Shown: positions 23,520 to 36,286 of the stretch, piece by piece
Position numbering within the stretch: the stretch's first letter is position 1
Layout: the number at the start of each line of letters is the position of its first letter
Origin: Dermatemys mawii
Lineage: Eukaryota; Chordata; Testudines; Dermatemydidae
Direction: 5' to 3'
Length of the DNA: 64,000 bases
Assembly: GCA_007922305.1 (NCBI GenBank)
Contig: ML677326.1
Coordinates: 52,650,453 to 52,714,452 of the forward strand
The notes under the pieces: model-generated
Told to the model about the DNA's origin: nothing
Database searches by the model: none
Seen by the model: the letters and a program-made list of their open reading frames with translations, nothing else
Position numbers and translations under genes: made by a program

Positions 23520-25062
23520 GAATGCCAGTGAAAATGAGATAGGCTCAGAGGGAAATAGGGAAAGAACAAGTTAAAAATTACTTAAACAAGTTAAATGTCT
23601 TCAAGTCACCAGAAATACATCCTAGAATACTCAAGGAACTGACTGAAGAAATATCTGAGCCATTAGAAATTATTTTCAAAAAGTCGTGGAAGACGAGAGA
23701 GGTGCAAGAGAGACTGAAAAAGGTAAAAATAGTGCCAATCTATAAAAAGGGAAATAAGGGCAACCTGGGAAATTACAGAGCAGTCAGTTTTACTTCAGTA
23801 TCCAGAAAGATAATGAAGCAAATAATTTAGCATTCAGTTTGCAAACACCTAAAATAAGGTGAGAAGTAATTTGTCAAGAACAAATTGTGTCAGACCAACA
23901 TAATAGCTTTCTTTGACAGGGTGAAAAGATTTGTGGATGGGGGAAAGCAGTAGATGTGATATATTTGTCTCACATGACCTTCTCATAAACAAACTATGGA
24001 AATACAATGTACTATACAAGCTACTACTATAAGGTGAGTGAATAACTGATTGGAAAACTATTCTCAGAGAGTAGTTGTCAGTGGTTCACAGTCAAGCTTT
24101 AACGTCATATCAAGTGGGGTGATACAGGGATAGGTTATGGGTCCAGTTCTGTTCAATATCTTCATCAATAATTTAGATAATGGCATAGAGAGTACACTTA
24201 TAAAGTTTGTGGACAATACCAAGCTAGGAGGGGTTTGGAGAATATGATTAAAATTCAAAATGATCTGGACAAACTGTAGAAAAAGTCTGAAGTAAATAAA
24301 ATGAAATTCAATAAAGACAAATACAAAGCACTACATTTATGAAGGAACAATCAGTTGCACACATTCAAAATGGGAAATGAATGGAAGGAGTACCGCAGTA
24401 ACGGATCTGGGGTCACAGTAGATCACAAGATAAATATGAGTCAACAGTGTAACTCTGTTGCAAAATTAAAAGTAAACGTAATTCTGGGATGTATTAGCAG
24501 GAATGTTGTAAGCAAGATACAAGAAATAATTCCTCCTCTCTACACCTTGCTTATTAGGCCTCAACTGGAGTATTGTGTTCAGTTCTAAGCACCACATTTC
24601 AGGAAAGATGTGGACAAATTGGAGAAAGTCCACGGGAGAGCAACAAAAATGAGTAACAGTCTAGAAAACATGACCTATGAGAGAAGATTGAAAAAAATGG
24701 ATTTGTTTAGTCTGAAGAAGAGAAGACTGAGAGGGGACAGGATAACAATTTTCAAGTACAGAAAAGGTTGTTACAAGGAGAAGGGAGAAATATTGTTCTC
24801 CTTAACCTCTGATGATAAGACAAGAAGGAATTGGGCTTAAATTTCAGCCAGGGCTGATTAGGTTGGAATTAGAAAAAACTTCCTGTCAGGGTGGTTTAGG
24901 ACTAGAATAAATTGCCTAGGGAGGTTGTGAAACCTCCATCACTGGAAATGTTTAAGAGCACGTTAGACAAACACCTGTTAGCCATGGTCTAGATAATACT
25001 TAGACCTTCCATGAGTGCAGGAGTGAGAGAAGTCCCTTCCAGTTCTATGATTCTGTATTATT
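23520..25062 (+). mobile_element. Second CR1 LINE, 5'-truncated, full 3' end
   Basis: Long CR1 copy of a different subfamily from the preceding one, same strand. Readable blocks: RT start 'IVPIYKKGNKGNLGNYRAVS' (23730), 'SGVIQG...[14 protein letters not shown]' (24113-24180), a mutated 'FVDNTKL' in place of 'FADDTKL' (24208), 'LYTLLIRPQLEYCVQF' (24540), and the C-terminal frame 24610-24840 ('RRLRGDRITIFKYRKG'). The 3' end is 'ccagttctatgattctgtat' at about 25038. Stops and indels make it inactive. Confidence 0.92.
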
Positions 25063-26949
25063 TTTTTTTCAGTGGGTCCTTTGGCTACAGTCAAGTGCCT
25101 CTAATCCTCAGTGAAGATCTGAAAATGGCATGTGGGCAAAAAAATCCAGATAAAATCTTATTTTAAATATGCTCTTGTTAGTACTGATGTCATGACGCAA
25201 GGAACATTTGCACTGGACACCAATGTTAACAAATTACTTTCTGACTTGGTACCAAGGACTGTTACTAGATGTAGAGTAACATTTTCAAAAGACCCCAAAC
25301 AACATAAAAAGCCTGCAAAACTTAAGGCATGGTCTGTAACACAAAGATTTGCCAATAATTATGTAATTATATAATTGTATAATTAGACTAGAATAGTTAA
25401 ACCAGCACAACCCTCTAGTGTGGATGTGGATATATCAGTTTTATAAGTGTTTATTTTGGTACAACCTAGGCTGGTTCTGCATTTAACAGGATAGCTATGT
25501 CACTTTAAAAAAAACACACACACCCAACTGCTTTAGCTATTCCAATAACATTTAAGGGTAGACCTGGCATTTGGCTCTAAAGTCACTTAAGCACTATTAA
25601 AAAATTTACCCACAGATAATATCATCTCCCATAGTCAATATTGCAATTATGGATAATGAGCCAAATCCAGCAGTATTTACTCCAATTATTACAATGATAT
25701 TAAGAACAGAGAAATATTCACTTCTCCCATTCCCAAGAAAGTAGTCTAAAATACTATTTAAAGTCAAAAAGGTCAAGGTTTCAGGCACTGAACATTTGAT
25801 TAGTACTTACTTAGTATCATGTCCTAAAATAACTTTTCCTTTCATTACACTTATCTTTAAATATTTTTATTTTTGTCTGGTATATCATCAACACTTCAGT
25901 GTTAACAGGTCAATATATTGAATGGCAGTGAAAAATAGGCCATAAATTCCTAGTGAATGATTAGAAAACTTCAGGTGTCAATGCTAATTATGGATCAAAG
26001 CAACATATTTAATATCGAGAAGTGCCATATAAAGTGACCTGAGCAGATGTCCTCCACAGCCCCCAAAATACTGCTTTCTTGACATATTTGCTTTGAAAAC
26101 CTTCTACAGTTGTTGTACTAATAAAAGTATTCATACTGTTAAGAGCTTTGATGGTACCTATATGATAAGATGCAACTTAAAAGTGCAATTGCTAAGAAAT
26201 AAATGAAAGATATCTATTGTACACAACATCCAAAAGGGTGGTACATTTAGCTTAGTGTTAAAAAGATATCCTTCATGTGTTAGGAGAGAGTTGAATTCAT
26301 AAGTGCAAGGGTCAGTTTTATAACTGACAAACAGCAGAAATGTAGCAGACTTATATGAGCATCCCTTGACAGACACCATTCTTCACTGCAATCTCTACAG
26401 TGATTTAATCAGTTGGTGATATGTAGTGTAACAATATTCTGCTACATTTGTTTGTTGACCATATTTTATTCAAGAGTAAACATGAGGATGTTTACTAAAC
26501 CCAGGATGACAGAATCTAAATGAAGGACAACCATGATATTCACACTTGCAACTAAAGACTAGGATTTATTACCAATTGTTCCTCAGAAGATATAACCTTT
26601 TGGTTGTTGCCCTATGTTTAACAATAATATATGATCTATAAAAAAGGTGATGCTTCTCTAGCACTTGAGTTGCATGATTGCCTGGTGCTGACTTAGGGCT
26701 ATTTCCAGGAGGAGCCAAAGGGAGCCAGTACTTGGTGAGTCACATTTCTCTGCTGGCCCTCTCACCAGTTTAAATATTCATTAAAAAACAAAATACAACA
26801 AAAATGATTGTGATAACATCCCAGATGTGAACTGATATACTGCTGGCTTCCTGAGACTGCAGCTGCCATTCATCTCTTTCATTGGCAGCTGGTAATGAGG
26901 GGCTAAAGAAACTAAGCCCTGCCTTTTAAGTCCCTTCCCTTTTAAACAA
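25063..26949. other. No gene; AT-rich unassigned sequence
   Basis: The 80-codon frame at 25132-25374 is unsupported. Only low-complexity runs were noticed, such as 'aaaaaaaacacacacaccc' near 25507. Confidence 0.45.
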
Positions 26950-27175
26950 ATAATACTCGCTTCTATACCACTTTTCAGCAGCAGATTTCAAATCACTTTA
27001 CAGAGAAGATGAGTATCATCACCCTACTTTTACAGATAGAAAAGCTAAGGCATGGGAAAGCAACATGTATAAGACCACATCGTAAACCAGTAGCAGAGCT
27101 GAGATAAGAACCTTTCACATCCTAGGCTAATGCATGAACCACTGAGCCATGCTGCCTTCCAACAAAGCAGTACAA
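26950..27175 (+). repeat. MIR/CORE-type SINE-like relic
   Basis: Reads 'ttttacagatagaaaagcta', then 'aggcatgggaaagcaacatg', then 'gtagcagagctgagataaga', then 'catgaaccactgagccatg'. This order matches the central core and right side of MIR-like SINEs: a 'tttacagatgaggaaactga' block, a 'gcagagctgggattagaacc' block and a 'ccactagaccat' block. It is old and diverged. Confidence 0.55.
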
Positions 27176-29429
27176 TGTTCCAGATCTTTCTTTTATGACT
27201 TCGCTCCAGCACCACAAAGAAGAGAGACCAGCAATGGTATATGGGGACAATTAGAACCTCTCTTCTACAGGGCAGCATTAGTGAGCCCAGTCAAGGGAGG
27301 GATGGGCATACGGTGCTAGTGGGTCCCCAGCCCCTAAGGTAGATTGTTCCTCTGCTGAAAGTATGAAACAGCACAGAACTCACAAGCTGCCTTTTCAGTC
27401 CCCTGTGGGACTAAAGCAGAATTGTCCCAAACGCTGTGAGCACAGGCACAGTCTTATTTCAGGGCTCCATCTCAGGAGCAGCACTAAGGGCCCAAACTAA
27501 AGCGGAGGAGCTGGTCACAGTGTGATTTCAAGGAGGCAGCAGGGAGGGACTGGTGACCTGGAGTAGAAGTTTGAAAGGGGGAACTTGCGATCCAGGGAGA
27601 AAGCAGAGCAGCTTGTTCATTTTCAAAATCAATGGTGGGATTTAAAGCAGAAGAGTTACTGGGGGAGTCAGAATTTATTTAATACACAAAGAGCCCCAAA
27701 TTGCTAGATGGTTTGTTTGTGAGATCAAAAATGACTTTGTGTGTATTTAGTGGGGGGAATCTAACTTCTAGCTCCAGTCCCACTGTTTATTTTGGGCACC
27801 AAGCATCTGTGCTCCTTTGGTTTCTATCTCTGAAGCCCAGTGAAGATAATTTAAATGGAAACACTGTTAACTATTTTACTGCTGATCTGTTTAGCAGAAA
27901 CAACTGCCTATTCTGTGACTATGAGCAAAGTCTGAATATTGCTACCTTTTCTTTTCCAGGCTGACAACATATGCCCCTAAGCTGTTTTGTGACTGTAGAT
28001 CCTTGTTCATGGTTTTATACCTTACCACTTGCACTATGGTTAAATGCCATTTTTGCTCATTTAGGTACATACGCAATACACAGACTCCATCTTGCATAAA
28101 CTGCTGTTGCTTGGATTTGAGTACCACCAGTAAACTGGACACAGAAAAGTCCAGTTAGGGTTCCATTCTGTTGCTGGCCAGTCAGAGTCCATATTAATTT
28201 CAGAGTGCTATTCTTGACCTTTAAAGCCCTTCTCGTGATCTTTTATTTATTCACTCTGGAATCAGTTAGTGCTAAGGGTCCCTGTTATTTCATTAAGGGC
28301 TTGATTCAAAGTCCCTTAAAACATAGGAAGTCTTTCCATTTATTTCAGTAAGCTTTGGTCAGGCCCTAGTACCTGAATATGCACATGACTTCAAAGGTTT
28401 ACTTACAGTACACAATATGCCCTAACTGTTCCTCTTACTGAAAATATATAAAGTTACCATATGCAGCTGTTCAGCTGGGGAAAACCACTTCACTATGTGT
28501 CATAGTTTTCACAGCTGAATTAATGAGACAGATTGTTGTAACAGATAAACTTCCTCCTACTTTTTGTGAAATATACACAAACATGAACTATAGGTCAGCC
28601 CATCTAGCTTAGATGTGTCGGAATGTGACATGATATAAAGTGACATTGTCACATAATCTGAGGCTTGGTCATGCCACGTGCTACATTATCTTGTTACATG
28701 AAATGAAAAATTACAAACATATTTGTAAAGAAAATGCATGTTCAGATGAAGCAAGCACAATTAATTCAACTGATTATGGTCCAATCCAAATTCTTTTGCA
28801 TTTGGTGCAGAGCCAAACATTTCTACACTGAAATATGTAGATTATTTTTGAGGAGGCTAGAGTTTAATTTAGAGTGCAGTACTGGTCACTCAGAAGTTTT
28901 CTGTTACCACTGTATATTGCAGCATAACCACTGACCTATAAACAGATAACATAATGAACTGTAAACGAGATTGCCTGGTCTCATGCCTCCTAAAGAAGGA
29001 AAGCATTTAAGGGCTTGGAATGTGTGGGATTTTGACTTGATAGTCTTTTTTGTGCAGTGTTGGCCTTTGTGATATTCTGTGACCTTTAGTAATCAATTAG
29101 TAGGGTCCTGGTTTATTATCTTTTTGTGTAATATAGAAGCTTAACACTAAGTAAACATTATAATAAAATAGCATGTTAATAAGGAATTAGGATGGAGGAA
29201 AAAAATCTAGCTGAAGGCAAAATAAGGGGAAAAATGTTCAGAAACAGTAATAAGGGTGATATTGAAGGCAGAAAAAAATTCAGGGAGCCCCTCTTATGTA
29301 AGAGATGTGGCTGATATGTTCTCTATTTATACATTATTGTATTTATGTATTAAAGTTTAATTTCCATGAGCTATGACATTGTACAAAATATTTTTTCAGA
29401 GCTGATACCATAATTTTACTACCATATGA
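27176..29429. other. No gene; one palindromic MITE relic
   Basis: Otherwise unassigned. Positions 28297-28366 carry 'gggcttgattcaaag' and 'ctttggtcaggccc', an imperfect inverted pair of the same old MITE class as at 10821 and 23057. Confidence 0.4.
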
Positions 29430-29545
29430 ACTTTAAACTTTCAGGTAGAGACCACCTTCTATTTTTTGTGCATAGCATAATGAGGCCCCAGTCCTGCTTG
29501 GGCCCATTGGGCACAACAGAAATACAAATAAATAAATAACAGCCT
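29430..29545 (+). repeat. LINE 3' tail-like relic
   Basis: 'tgaggccccagtcctgcttg', then 'ccattgggcacaacagaaat', then 'acaaataaataaataa' is the terminal block common to many sauropsid LINE or SINE tails. No upstream body could be followed. Confidence 0.4.
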
Positions 29546-30119
29546 TCTATATAGAAATTAGCTTTCTACTTCAATGACTTCATCAGCATTTGCTTCTGGA
29601 TAAATGAACAAATATTTGAAATTTGCATCGTCATTTAGTAGCAACTTCTTGAACAGGATTCCAAGGTTAACCAGACAAGGTTTTTATCTGGTCCAGTTTT
29701 TCTGTGATTTCAGTATGGCCAAATATGTACGCTGTTTACTAGAAGAAACTGAGGAATTTGAGACTAATCAATGAGTAGCATTTTAAAAAGATACTAGTTA
29801 CATCCATATATCACTTCTTGACCTACTGCAAGCTGTCTGGTCTCATTAGCTGTGTTAATGATTCTAAAGCAATCAGGTATATATAGGAAGGCAAAGGACA
29901 ATCTTCCTTGATTTTTGTAGATTTTGTGGCTGCAAAGACATTCCATTAAAGATCACTGATAAAGTCTAAGAGACACACACACAAAAATCCTGCTCCAGGT
30001 AGCAAGAAAATCACAGATGCTAAAATTCCTCAGATTTCAGACAGGCAGATTCAATCAACTCACAGAGTGTATTTTCAACCTGGACTAAACCCAGCAATGC
30101 TTCTATTGTGCTAAAAATA

Positions 30120-30690
30120 TAAAGTGGTCAGGAATGTCTATTTTAGAAAAGTAAAATATAAGATAAAGAGCAAAAACATCACATCATCTGTGAGTGAACA
30201 CTCTTCACAAACCAATCGCTCTATAGTTGACCTATCAGTCTTCATCCTCAAAGAAAACCTGTACAACACTGCCAAAAGACAAGCCTGGGAGTTTAAATTA
30301 ATAGTTTTGCTTGACACTAAAAATCGTGGATCCAATAGAGACACTGGATTTATGGTGTATTACAACTATCTATAGCCCACTTACATCCCTCAGCTGCTTC
30401 CTCTCTTCCTCTTCCTTTCCTTTCTGTGACTGGAGGGGTGTAAACAGGCCACTTCACCTTGAATGGTCCCTTGATATACATGTTAACTACTTATACTAAA
30501 CAATCTATGCCCCCTTGTACTTAGCTGTGACACTCTGAGTTAGTCTCCCAGGCCTGATAAAGAGTTCTGTGTAATCTCAAAAACTTGTCTCTCTCCTGCC
30601 AGAAATTGGTCCAACGAAACATATTACCTCACCCACCTTGTCTCTCTAATATCCTGGGACCAACAGGGCTATAGCAACACTGCATACTTA
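30120..30690 (+). mobile_element. Penelope-like element, C-terminal nuclease remnant and 3' end
   Basis: The frame at 30124-30375 ends with 'RQAWEFKLIVLLDTKNRG', then 'NRDTGFMVYY', matching the C-terminal tail after the GIY-YIG domain in Penelope elements as I recall it. The 3' UTR follows ('tgacactctgagttagtct', then 'ttggtccaacgaaacatatt', then 'acctcacccaccttgtctct') and ends near 'aacactgcatac' at 30687. This is a different Penelope family from the one at 12254-13447. The 5' part is missing or too decayed to follow. Confidence 0.7.
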
Positions 30691-30721
30691 AAAACTCAGC
30701 ATTCCTTCACAGTGGACTCAT

Positions 30722-31496
30722 AGGCCATGTCTACACTACAAAATTACGTCAACCTAACTTATCAGTGTAAAGCTGTCCCAGTAATTATATTGCTTGTGCA
30801 TGTCCACACTTTGCTCCTTGTGTCAGCAGTGCATATCCTTGTATGGATTGTATTGTCAATGTGGGGCATTGTCAGAGAGCTCCTGAAAGCTAGTAACAGT
30901 CGACATAAACAATGCAGTGTCTACACTGACACTGCTCGAACTAACTACATTGATCTTGACTCTACTCCATTGGTTCTCAAAGTGGGGATCGCGACCCCTC
31001 AGAGGGTCGCGACCCTGTTATGTGAGGGATCAGAGCCCCTGCTACTGGCTGCCAGCAGCCGGCCCTGATCTTGGCCACTGCCGCAGGCTGCCAGCAACTG
31101 ACCTGACCCCCGTAGCTGCATCCGGCACACCGGCATCGGCTCTTGCCATGGGCTGCCACCATACCAGCCGGGCCCTTGGCACGGGCACGCTGGCCCCGAC
31201 CCTGGCTCCTGCCATGGGCTGCCGGCAGCTCCAGAGCCCAACCCCTGCCGCGGGAGGCTGCTGGCCCCACCCCCTAAGGAGTGGGTCATGCTCAGAGGCT
31301 TGGTTTTCAAAAGTGGTCACCAATACAAAAAGTTTGAGAACTACTGCTCTACGCCACTTGTGGAGGTGGAGTTATTAAATCAGTTGTTGTGGGGCTGTTA
31401 TGTCAGCAAGAGTGAAATGAACCCATAGACACTTCCATAGTTAGATTGATATAAACTGCCTTTCATTAACCTAACTCTGTTGTGTAGACTAGACTA
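30722..31496. mobile_element. Harbinger-type MITE, hosting a nested hAT MITE
   Basis: Left end 'aggccatgtctacactac' and right end 'tgtgtagactagac' form inverted termini related to those of the 16933-22574 Harbinger element. There is no coding frame. Positions 30968-31346 are a later insertion, so the original MITE was about 390 bp. Target-site detail at the outer ends is unclear. Confidence 0.7.
30968..31346. mobile_element. hAT MITE nested in the Harbinger MITE
   Basis: The left end 'cattggttctcaaagt' and right end 'agtttgagaactactg' are imperfect inverted repeats. Flanking 8-bp repeats ctctactc (30960-30967) and ctctacgc (31347-31354) match at 7 of 8 bases. The interior is GC-rich, and frames of about 100 codons there are composition artefacts. 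Confidence 0.8.
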
Positions 31497-33815
31497 TAGA
31501 TACTGACATTTTCCCTCTCATTATTTAACACACCGATGTATAGTAATTTCATAAATGTAGACTTTTAATGTCCAGCACATCATTTATGCAATTAAGCTGT
31601 CTAAATATTAAAACTGATTAAATATTAATTAAAGGAATGAAAGACGTATCTTTGCTTTCAGCTGTTTAATATTGAACATGCTGGTGCATAGATTTTCCCA
31701 GTGTAATGCTACTGAATAGTTTTGCTATTACTCTTAATAGAGAAGTACAAATGAGAGAGACTATACATTCTAACTTGGCTGCTTGGATCAAGATAAAGCA
31801 TTACATGTTAGTCCCTATAGACTCCATGGGATGAAAAATTATATTAATAATGATAGTGGCTTCGGTATTCTCTACTTTAAACAACGAGGCACAGTCTTTA
31901 CAAGTTTCCGATGTCTGGATATCTCAAGGCTATTCACTATTTCCTTCATTATATTCCGTTGAAGAAATGCATCTTTAATTAATGTTCTTCCCATGTCTTT
32001 GCTTTCATATTTTCTTTTTCTTTCTTTGAAATGGTTTGCAATAATTCATATGTGCCTGCAATAACACTTATAAACAAAATTATATCAAAAGCATAAGCGA
32101 TAATCATGGGATCATAAAATTGTTGTGCATAAATACTATTCTAATATAAATAGCTGATCTTTCATAGTAAACCAGGAGGCCTATAAAACAATGGAAGCAA
32201 TGTTGAACAGGAAACTGCATTGTGTGCTTATGGAATTTTTTATTTCATATATTACAAGTTCTTTATAAAAATTTATTTTGAATTACTGATATTTTAGTAA
32301 ATTCCCTTAAGAACATGATGTAAGGGAGGAATTATGAGCCCAAAATAATACATTATTCCGAAGTACAAATTAAAATAAATATAATGTGACACATTAAAAG
32401 TTAAATATTACCTGTGCAAAACCACAATCAGAGTGACTCACATCTACTTGAGTTCTTTGTGAGGAAGGTTGGCCTTATGGTTATGGAAGTGAACTAAGCC
32501 TCTGCAGATATGGGTTCCATCTCTGGGTCTACCATAGATTTCCTGTGTAATGTCACATCATAATCTCCGTGTGTCAATTCTCGCTCTCTAAAATAAGCAT
32601 AATTCCTTCCTTCTTTCTTTTCTCTATTAAGCTAGCAAAGAATAGCCCCTTTCCTAAAGAATTTGTAAGATATGTGGACAGTGTTTTCTTGGACGGTGCA
32701 TTAGGAAAAAATAATCCATGGTAAAGTCTTTCTTAATGGATTTTTATGTAAAATACTAGAAGGATACTGTCATCCCATCCATTTGCAAGCAGAATTCCCC
32801 ATTCTTGTTGCTGTTGTTTTTGTCTGATATTTTTTGCTTAACTACTGACATGAATCCTCCATGAGTCATTCTTGATACTTCCTTCTTTAAAAATCCTGTA
32901 ATGTTTTTGTTATCAGGGTTTTTGAGCTAAGTAGAATTTTTGTATATTTCAAAACATACACATGCATTTATTTTTAACTTGTACAGAATTTATATTCCTA
33001 TGGCAACTACTTACGGAATTGATTGTGTACTGTATATGTAGCACTGGAAGGTATTAACATTTTGAAATATGTATGGTGGTCACTGATTGCTGAATAATAT
33101 CCATCATACTCAAACTTGAGCAATTTTACAAAAATATATGACATTTTAGTCAAATATGATATATTTTGAAGCAGCCTTTGGAAGGGCATTCCTTCCCTGA
33201 TTTCATTAAAATCAACATTCTCTATTAATTACAGGCACTGCTATGGATAACATTATGGGTACAGAATCCAGAGCTGTGGGAACCAGATTGTATAGGGAGG
33301 CACCATAAGAATGGTAGTTCTCTCAGGCATTTGGGGCCTTGTTCTTAACAGTCTTGAACCTTGCGCAGCCATTTAACACCAGTGAAAAGTATTTTAAAGC
33401 AGCGCAAGATGACAGTGCTAGTGTTTTATATTCACAGGTATAAATGATTACACAAAGTGCAAGGCAGTGGAGAATCCAACTCATAGACTGCAAAATACCC
33501 TTTCCTTTTTATTCCCTGGTGAAGATGCACTGAAAAAGACTCTTCTATTTTGGAAGGGCAGTATGTGCTCCCTCCCAAACTGTCTCTTTCCCCCAGCCTC
33601 AGGCCCAGAAGATAAGTTTAAGAAAGAGGGGAGGCCTGCCCTTATAGTGTTCAGTCCTACTCTAATTTCCTTGGTGTTTAGAGTTAGAGGTCCAGTAGAG
33701 CCACGATTCCCAGTGGAGTCACTGGGAAGTTTTCCATTAATTTCAATGGGAATTGGATCACATCCACAAATTGTAAGTGGACATTGTCTGTCCTACACAG
33801 GAGCTCCCCTGAGGC
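31497..33815. other. No gene; very AT-rich unassigned sequence
   Basis: No element termini, coding motif or strong repeat was seen. Looks like old intergenic or intronic DNA. Confidence 0.45.
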
Positions 33816-33823
33816 TTTCCCAC

Positions 33824-33964
33824 TAGGGTGACCAGATGTCCAAGTATTATCAGGCCCATCCCAATATTATTGTCTTGTATATTCAGTTATGCCCTCTGAC
33901 CCTCCTCCCCCGCCATCCTCCCAAAAATGTCCTGATTTTGCACACTTGCTATCTGGTCACCCCA
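33824..33964. mobile_element. hAT-type MITE, second copy
   Basis: Starts 'tagggtgaccagatgtcc' and ends 'tctggtcacccca', the same family as 7451-7570. Flanking 8-bp repeats tttcccac (33816-33823) and tttcccgt (33965-33972) match at 6 of 8 bases. The interior is more diverged than in the first copy. Confidence 0.75.
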
Positions 33965-34044
33965 TTTCCCGTTCTGCACTTACATTAAGGGAGTCAAAAT
34001 CTGATCTTTCATACCAATTACATTTCAGGATTGGGGCCATCTTT

Positions 34045-34140
34045 TTGACCTATGTTTGCACAGCGCCTAAAATATGACTACAAGTCAATGACTACACCTC
34101 CAAGGCACTATGGTAATGTGAATAATAGTAATAAAAATAG
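34045..34140 (+). repeat. LINE 3' tail-like relic
   Basis: 'tttgcacagcgcctaaaata', then 'aaggcactatggtaatgtga', then 'ataatagtaataaaaata' resembles the same terminal block as at 29430. The remainder up to 35387 is unassigned and without gene signal. Confidence 0.4.
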
Positions 34141-35387
34141 CATCTCTTGGTATTTTTTAGAAATATACGTGGAATGTTGATATCACAGAGACACAGGACC
34201 ACATTAATAGCTGTCTATTGTACTATAATTGCTGGCGATCCTAAAGAACATCGGAAATTAATACATCAGTAATGCTATTTTACACTCCAAGAATGGTCCT
34301 ACTCTAAGTTTAATGGAATTAGGTATTTAATTAAAGCTAGCTATTTAACTTTTCAGTCTCGAGCATGCTATCTAGAAAGTCCCAACCATAACTTTGAGAA
34401 ACAGAAACTAGATTTGTGATAACAACTTGAAGAGGTGACAATTTGTAAATCTTACTGGAACAAAAACTCTTCTGGCAGGCTTCAGTCTGAATGCTTACCA
34501 AAAAGTTATTGCTGGCTTACCTGTATGCTACACAAAGGGATGACATACCCACCAATATTCTTTCAAAGAGAGGAAAAAGAAAACCAGGAAAAGGCAGAGA
34601 AAAGTATAAATGAAATTGTACAAGCATATTTAAAGATCAAAAGGTATGAGTAGAAAAAAAATGTCCTTTGATTTCAGAAAGTGGGGGATATATAGTAAGA
34701 AATACTCTCAAGTCCTTACAAAAGATTGTCTTAATCACATTACATTTCTTCATGCTGCTGCAGCAAAACACTGCTGTGCTTTTCAATTATTGCTACTACT
34801 GATATTCTTCAATCAGTGCTCATTCATATAATGTTAGTAATTAATATGCTCCAGTAGGTCAAAGTTTTGTAGCTGCAAATAGCTGACTAATCTGACAGTT
34901 AAACACTATGATATTATTAATGCTTCATTTGGAGCATGGGAGTAGTCTTAAGTTTATGTAAGATGCTGAAAATTTTGGCAACTATTTCTGGGAAAGTGCC
35001 TGATGATTCTTCCTTTAGAAGCCTAATTTGAGAATATAATTTTGACTTACAAAGGATGCTCCACAGTATTGAACTCTGTATTGGTTCCATAAGACTACAA
35101 ATTACATTAATAATTCATTGGTATATCTGAGAGGTTCTTATTGAGTGTCATGCTAAGTTGTAGAACAACGTGGAATGTCAAAAGCAAATTATTTTAACCT
35201 CATATTTTCCCTTTGCCAGAGAGTTGGGTCCTACAAGTTCTCAGCATCTTGTAAGCAGCATTGTTTAGCTTGCTTATTTGTTTTCAGTATTTATTACATA
35301 AGGACCAACTGGAATGGAGTACCGAAGAATGTACATACCCATATATATTTGTTTAAAAGCCTTGAGTTCTCTTTCTAACTTGAAATC

Positions 35388-35950
35388 ATGGATTGGCTAC
35401 AAATAACAGGGCTCCATTCTCGACCCCCTCATTGTATCTCTCTTGGTGACCTAATTAATGAAATTGGCTTTAATTATCATATTTATGCTGATGACTCTAG
35501 TCCTCTCTTCTTCCATTCAAACCAATATCTTGGCCTGCCTTTGCAAAATCTCCTCGTGATGTCCAACTGTCAACTCAAGCTCAACATGTCCATAGCTGAA
35601 CTCTTGAGCATCTCCATAATTCCTGCCTTGATACTGTGGACAACATCACTATCCTTCGTATCATCTAGGGGATAATCGTTGACTTCTTCCCTGAACCAAC
35701 ACATTCAGGTTGTGTCTATATTTTACCAAAATCTCCAAGCTATGGCATTTCCTCTTTGTCAACGTAGCTAAAACTCTCATTCTCCCTTTTGGCCTTGACA
35801 AATCCATTACTTATCCCCGTGGTATACATTCAGAACATTGCTTCATCACATCTTCCATGTCTCCCTACTCTTGTACCCCACCCTGATTGTGATTGATGTG
35901 GTGGAGAACCAGAAGTCCAACTACTTGTTTTCATTTTAATTGCTCTTCAT
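35388..35950 (+). mobile_element. L2-like LINE reverse-transcriptase fragment
   Basis: The frame at 35388-35675 includes 'GFNYHIYADDSSPLFF' with an intact YADD catalytic motif at 35484-35495, followed by 'SNCQLKLNMSIAELL', which fits the L2 pattern 'W M..N.LKLN..KTE.L'. Continuing sequence to about 35950 reads in shifted frames. Only the part around the palm domain survives, so it is inactive. Confidence 0.6.
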
Positions 35951-36286
35951 GGCTTATTTCCACACTATTACTGTTACGCTATCAAGATGCATAGCAGAGG
36001 TGGGATTCTACCAGTGTTGCTGCCCTTGATTGACCTGTTTACTCTGGCATTATTGCAATAGAGGTGAATTTTACTCTATTTTTACTTTGCTATGCACATA
36101 CACAAAGGTGTGGGAGGGCACAATAACCCTATGCATTCCTTTGTGGCAGCCACATACATTAGTACTTTCTGTGCTCCCAGGAGTGTAGGAGTTGCTCCCT
36201 TTGTGTGCAGTACATCTCTTCAGATGATAGAGATGGAGAGGAAGAAGGAGGTGGAAACATGGCTCCAGTTCCCACCCTTTCATATG

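Noticed and set aside
30917..31378. 153-codon plus-strand frame and several about 100-codon minus-strand frames
   Set aside because: They lie in the GC-rich interior of a nested hAT MITE; low stop density follows from composition and no domain is seen.
33467..33826. 119-codon plus-strand frame
   Set aside because: No domain, no splice or promoter context, and it runs into a MITE boundary at 33824.
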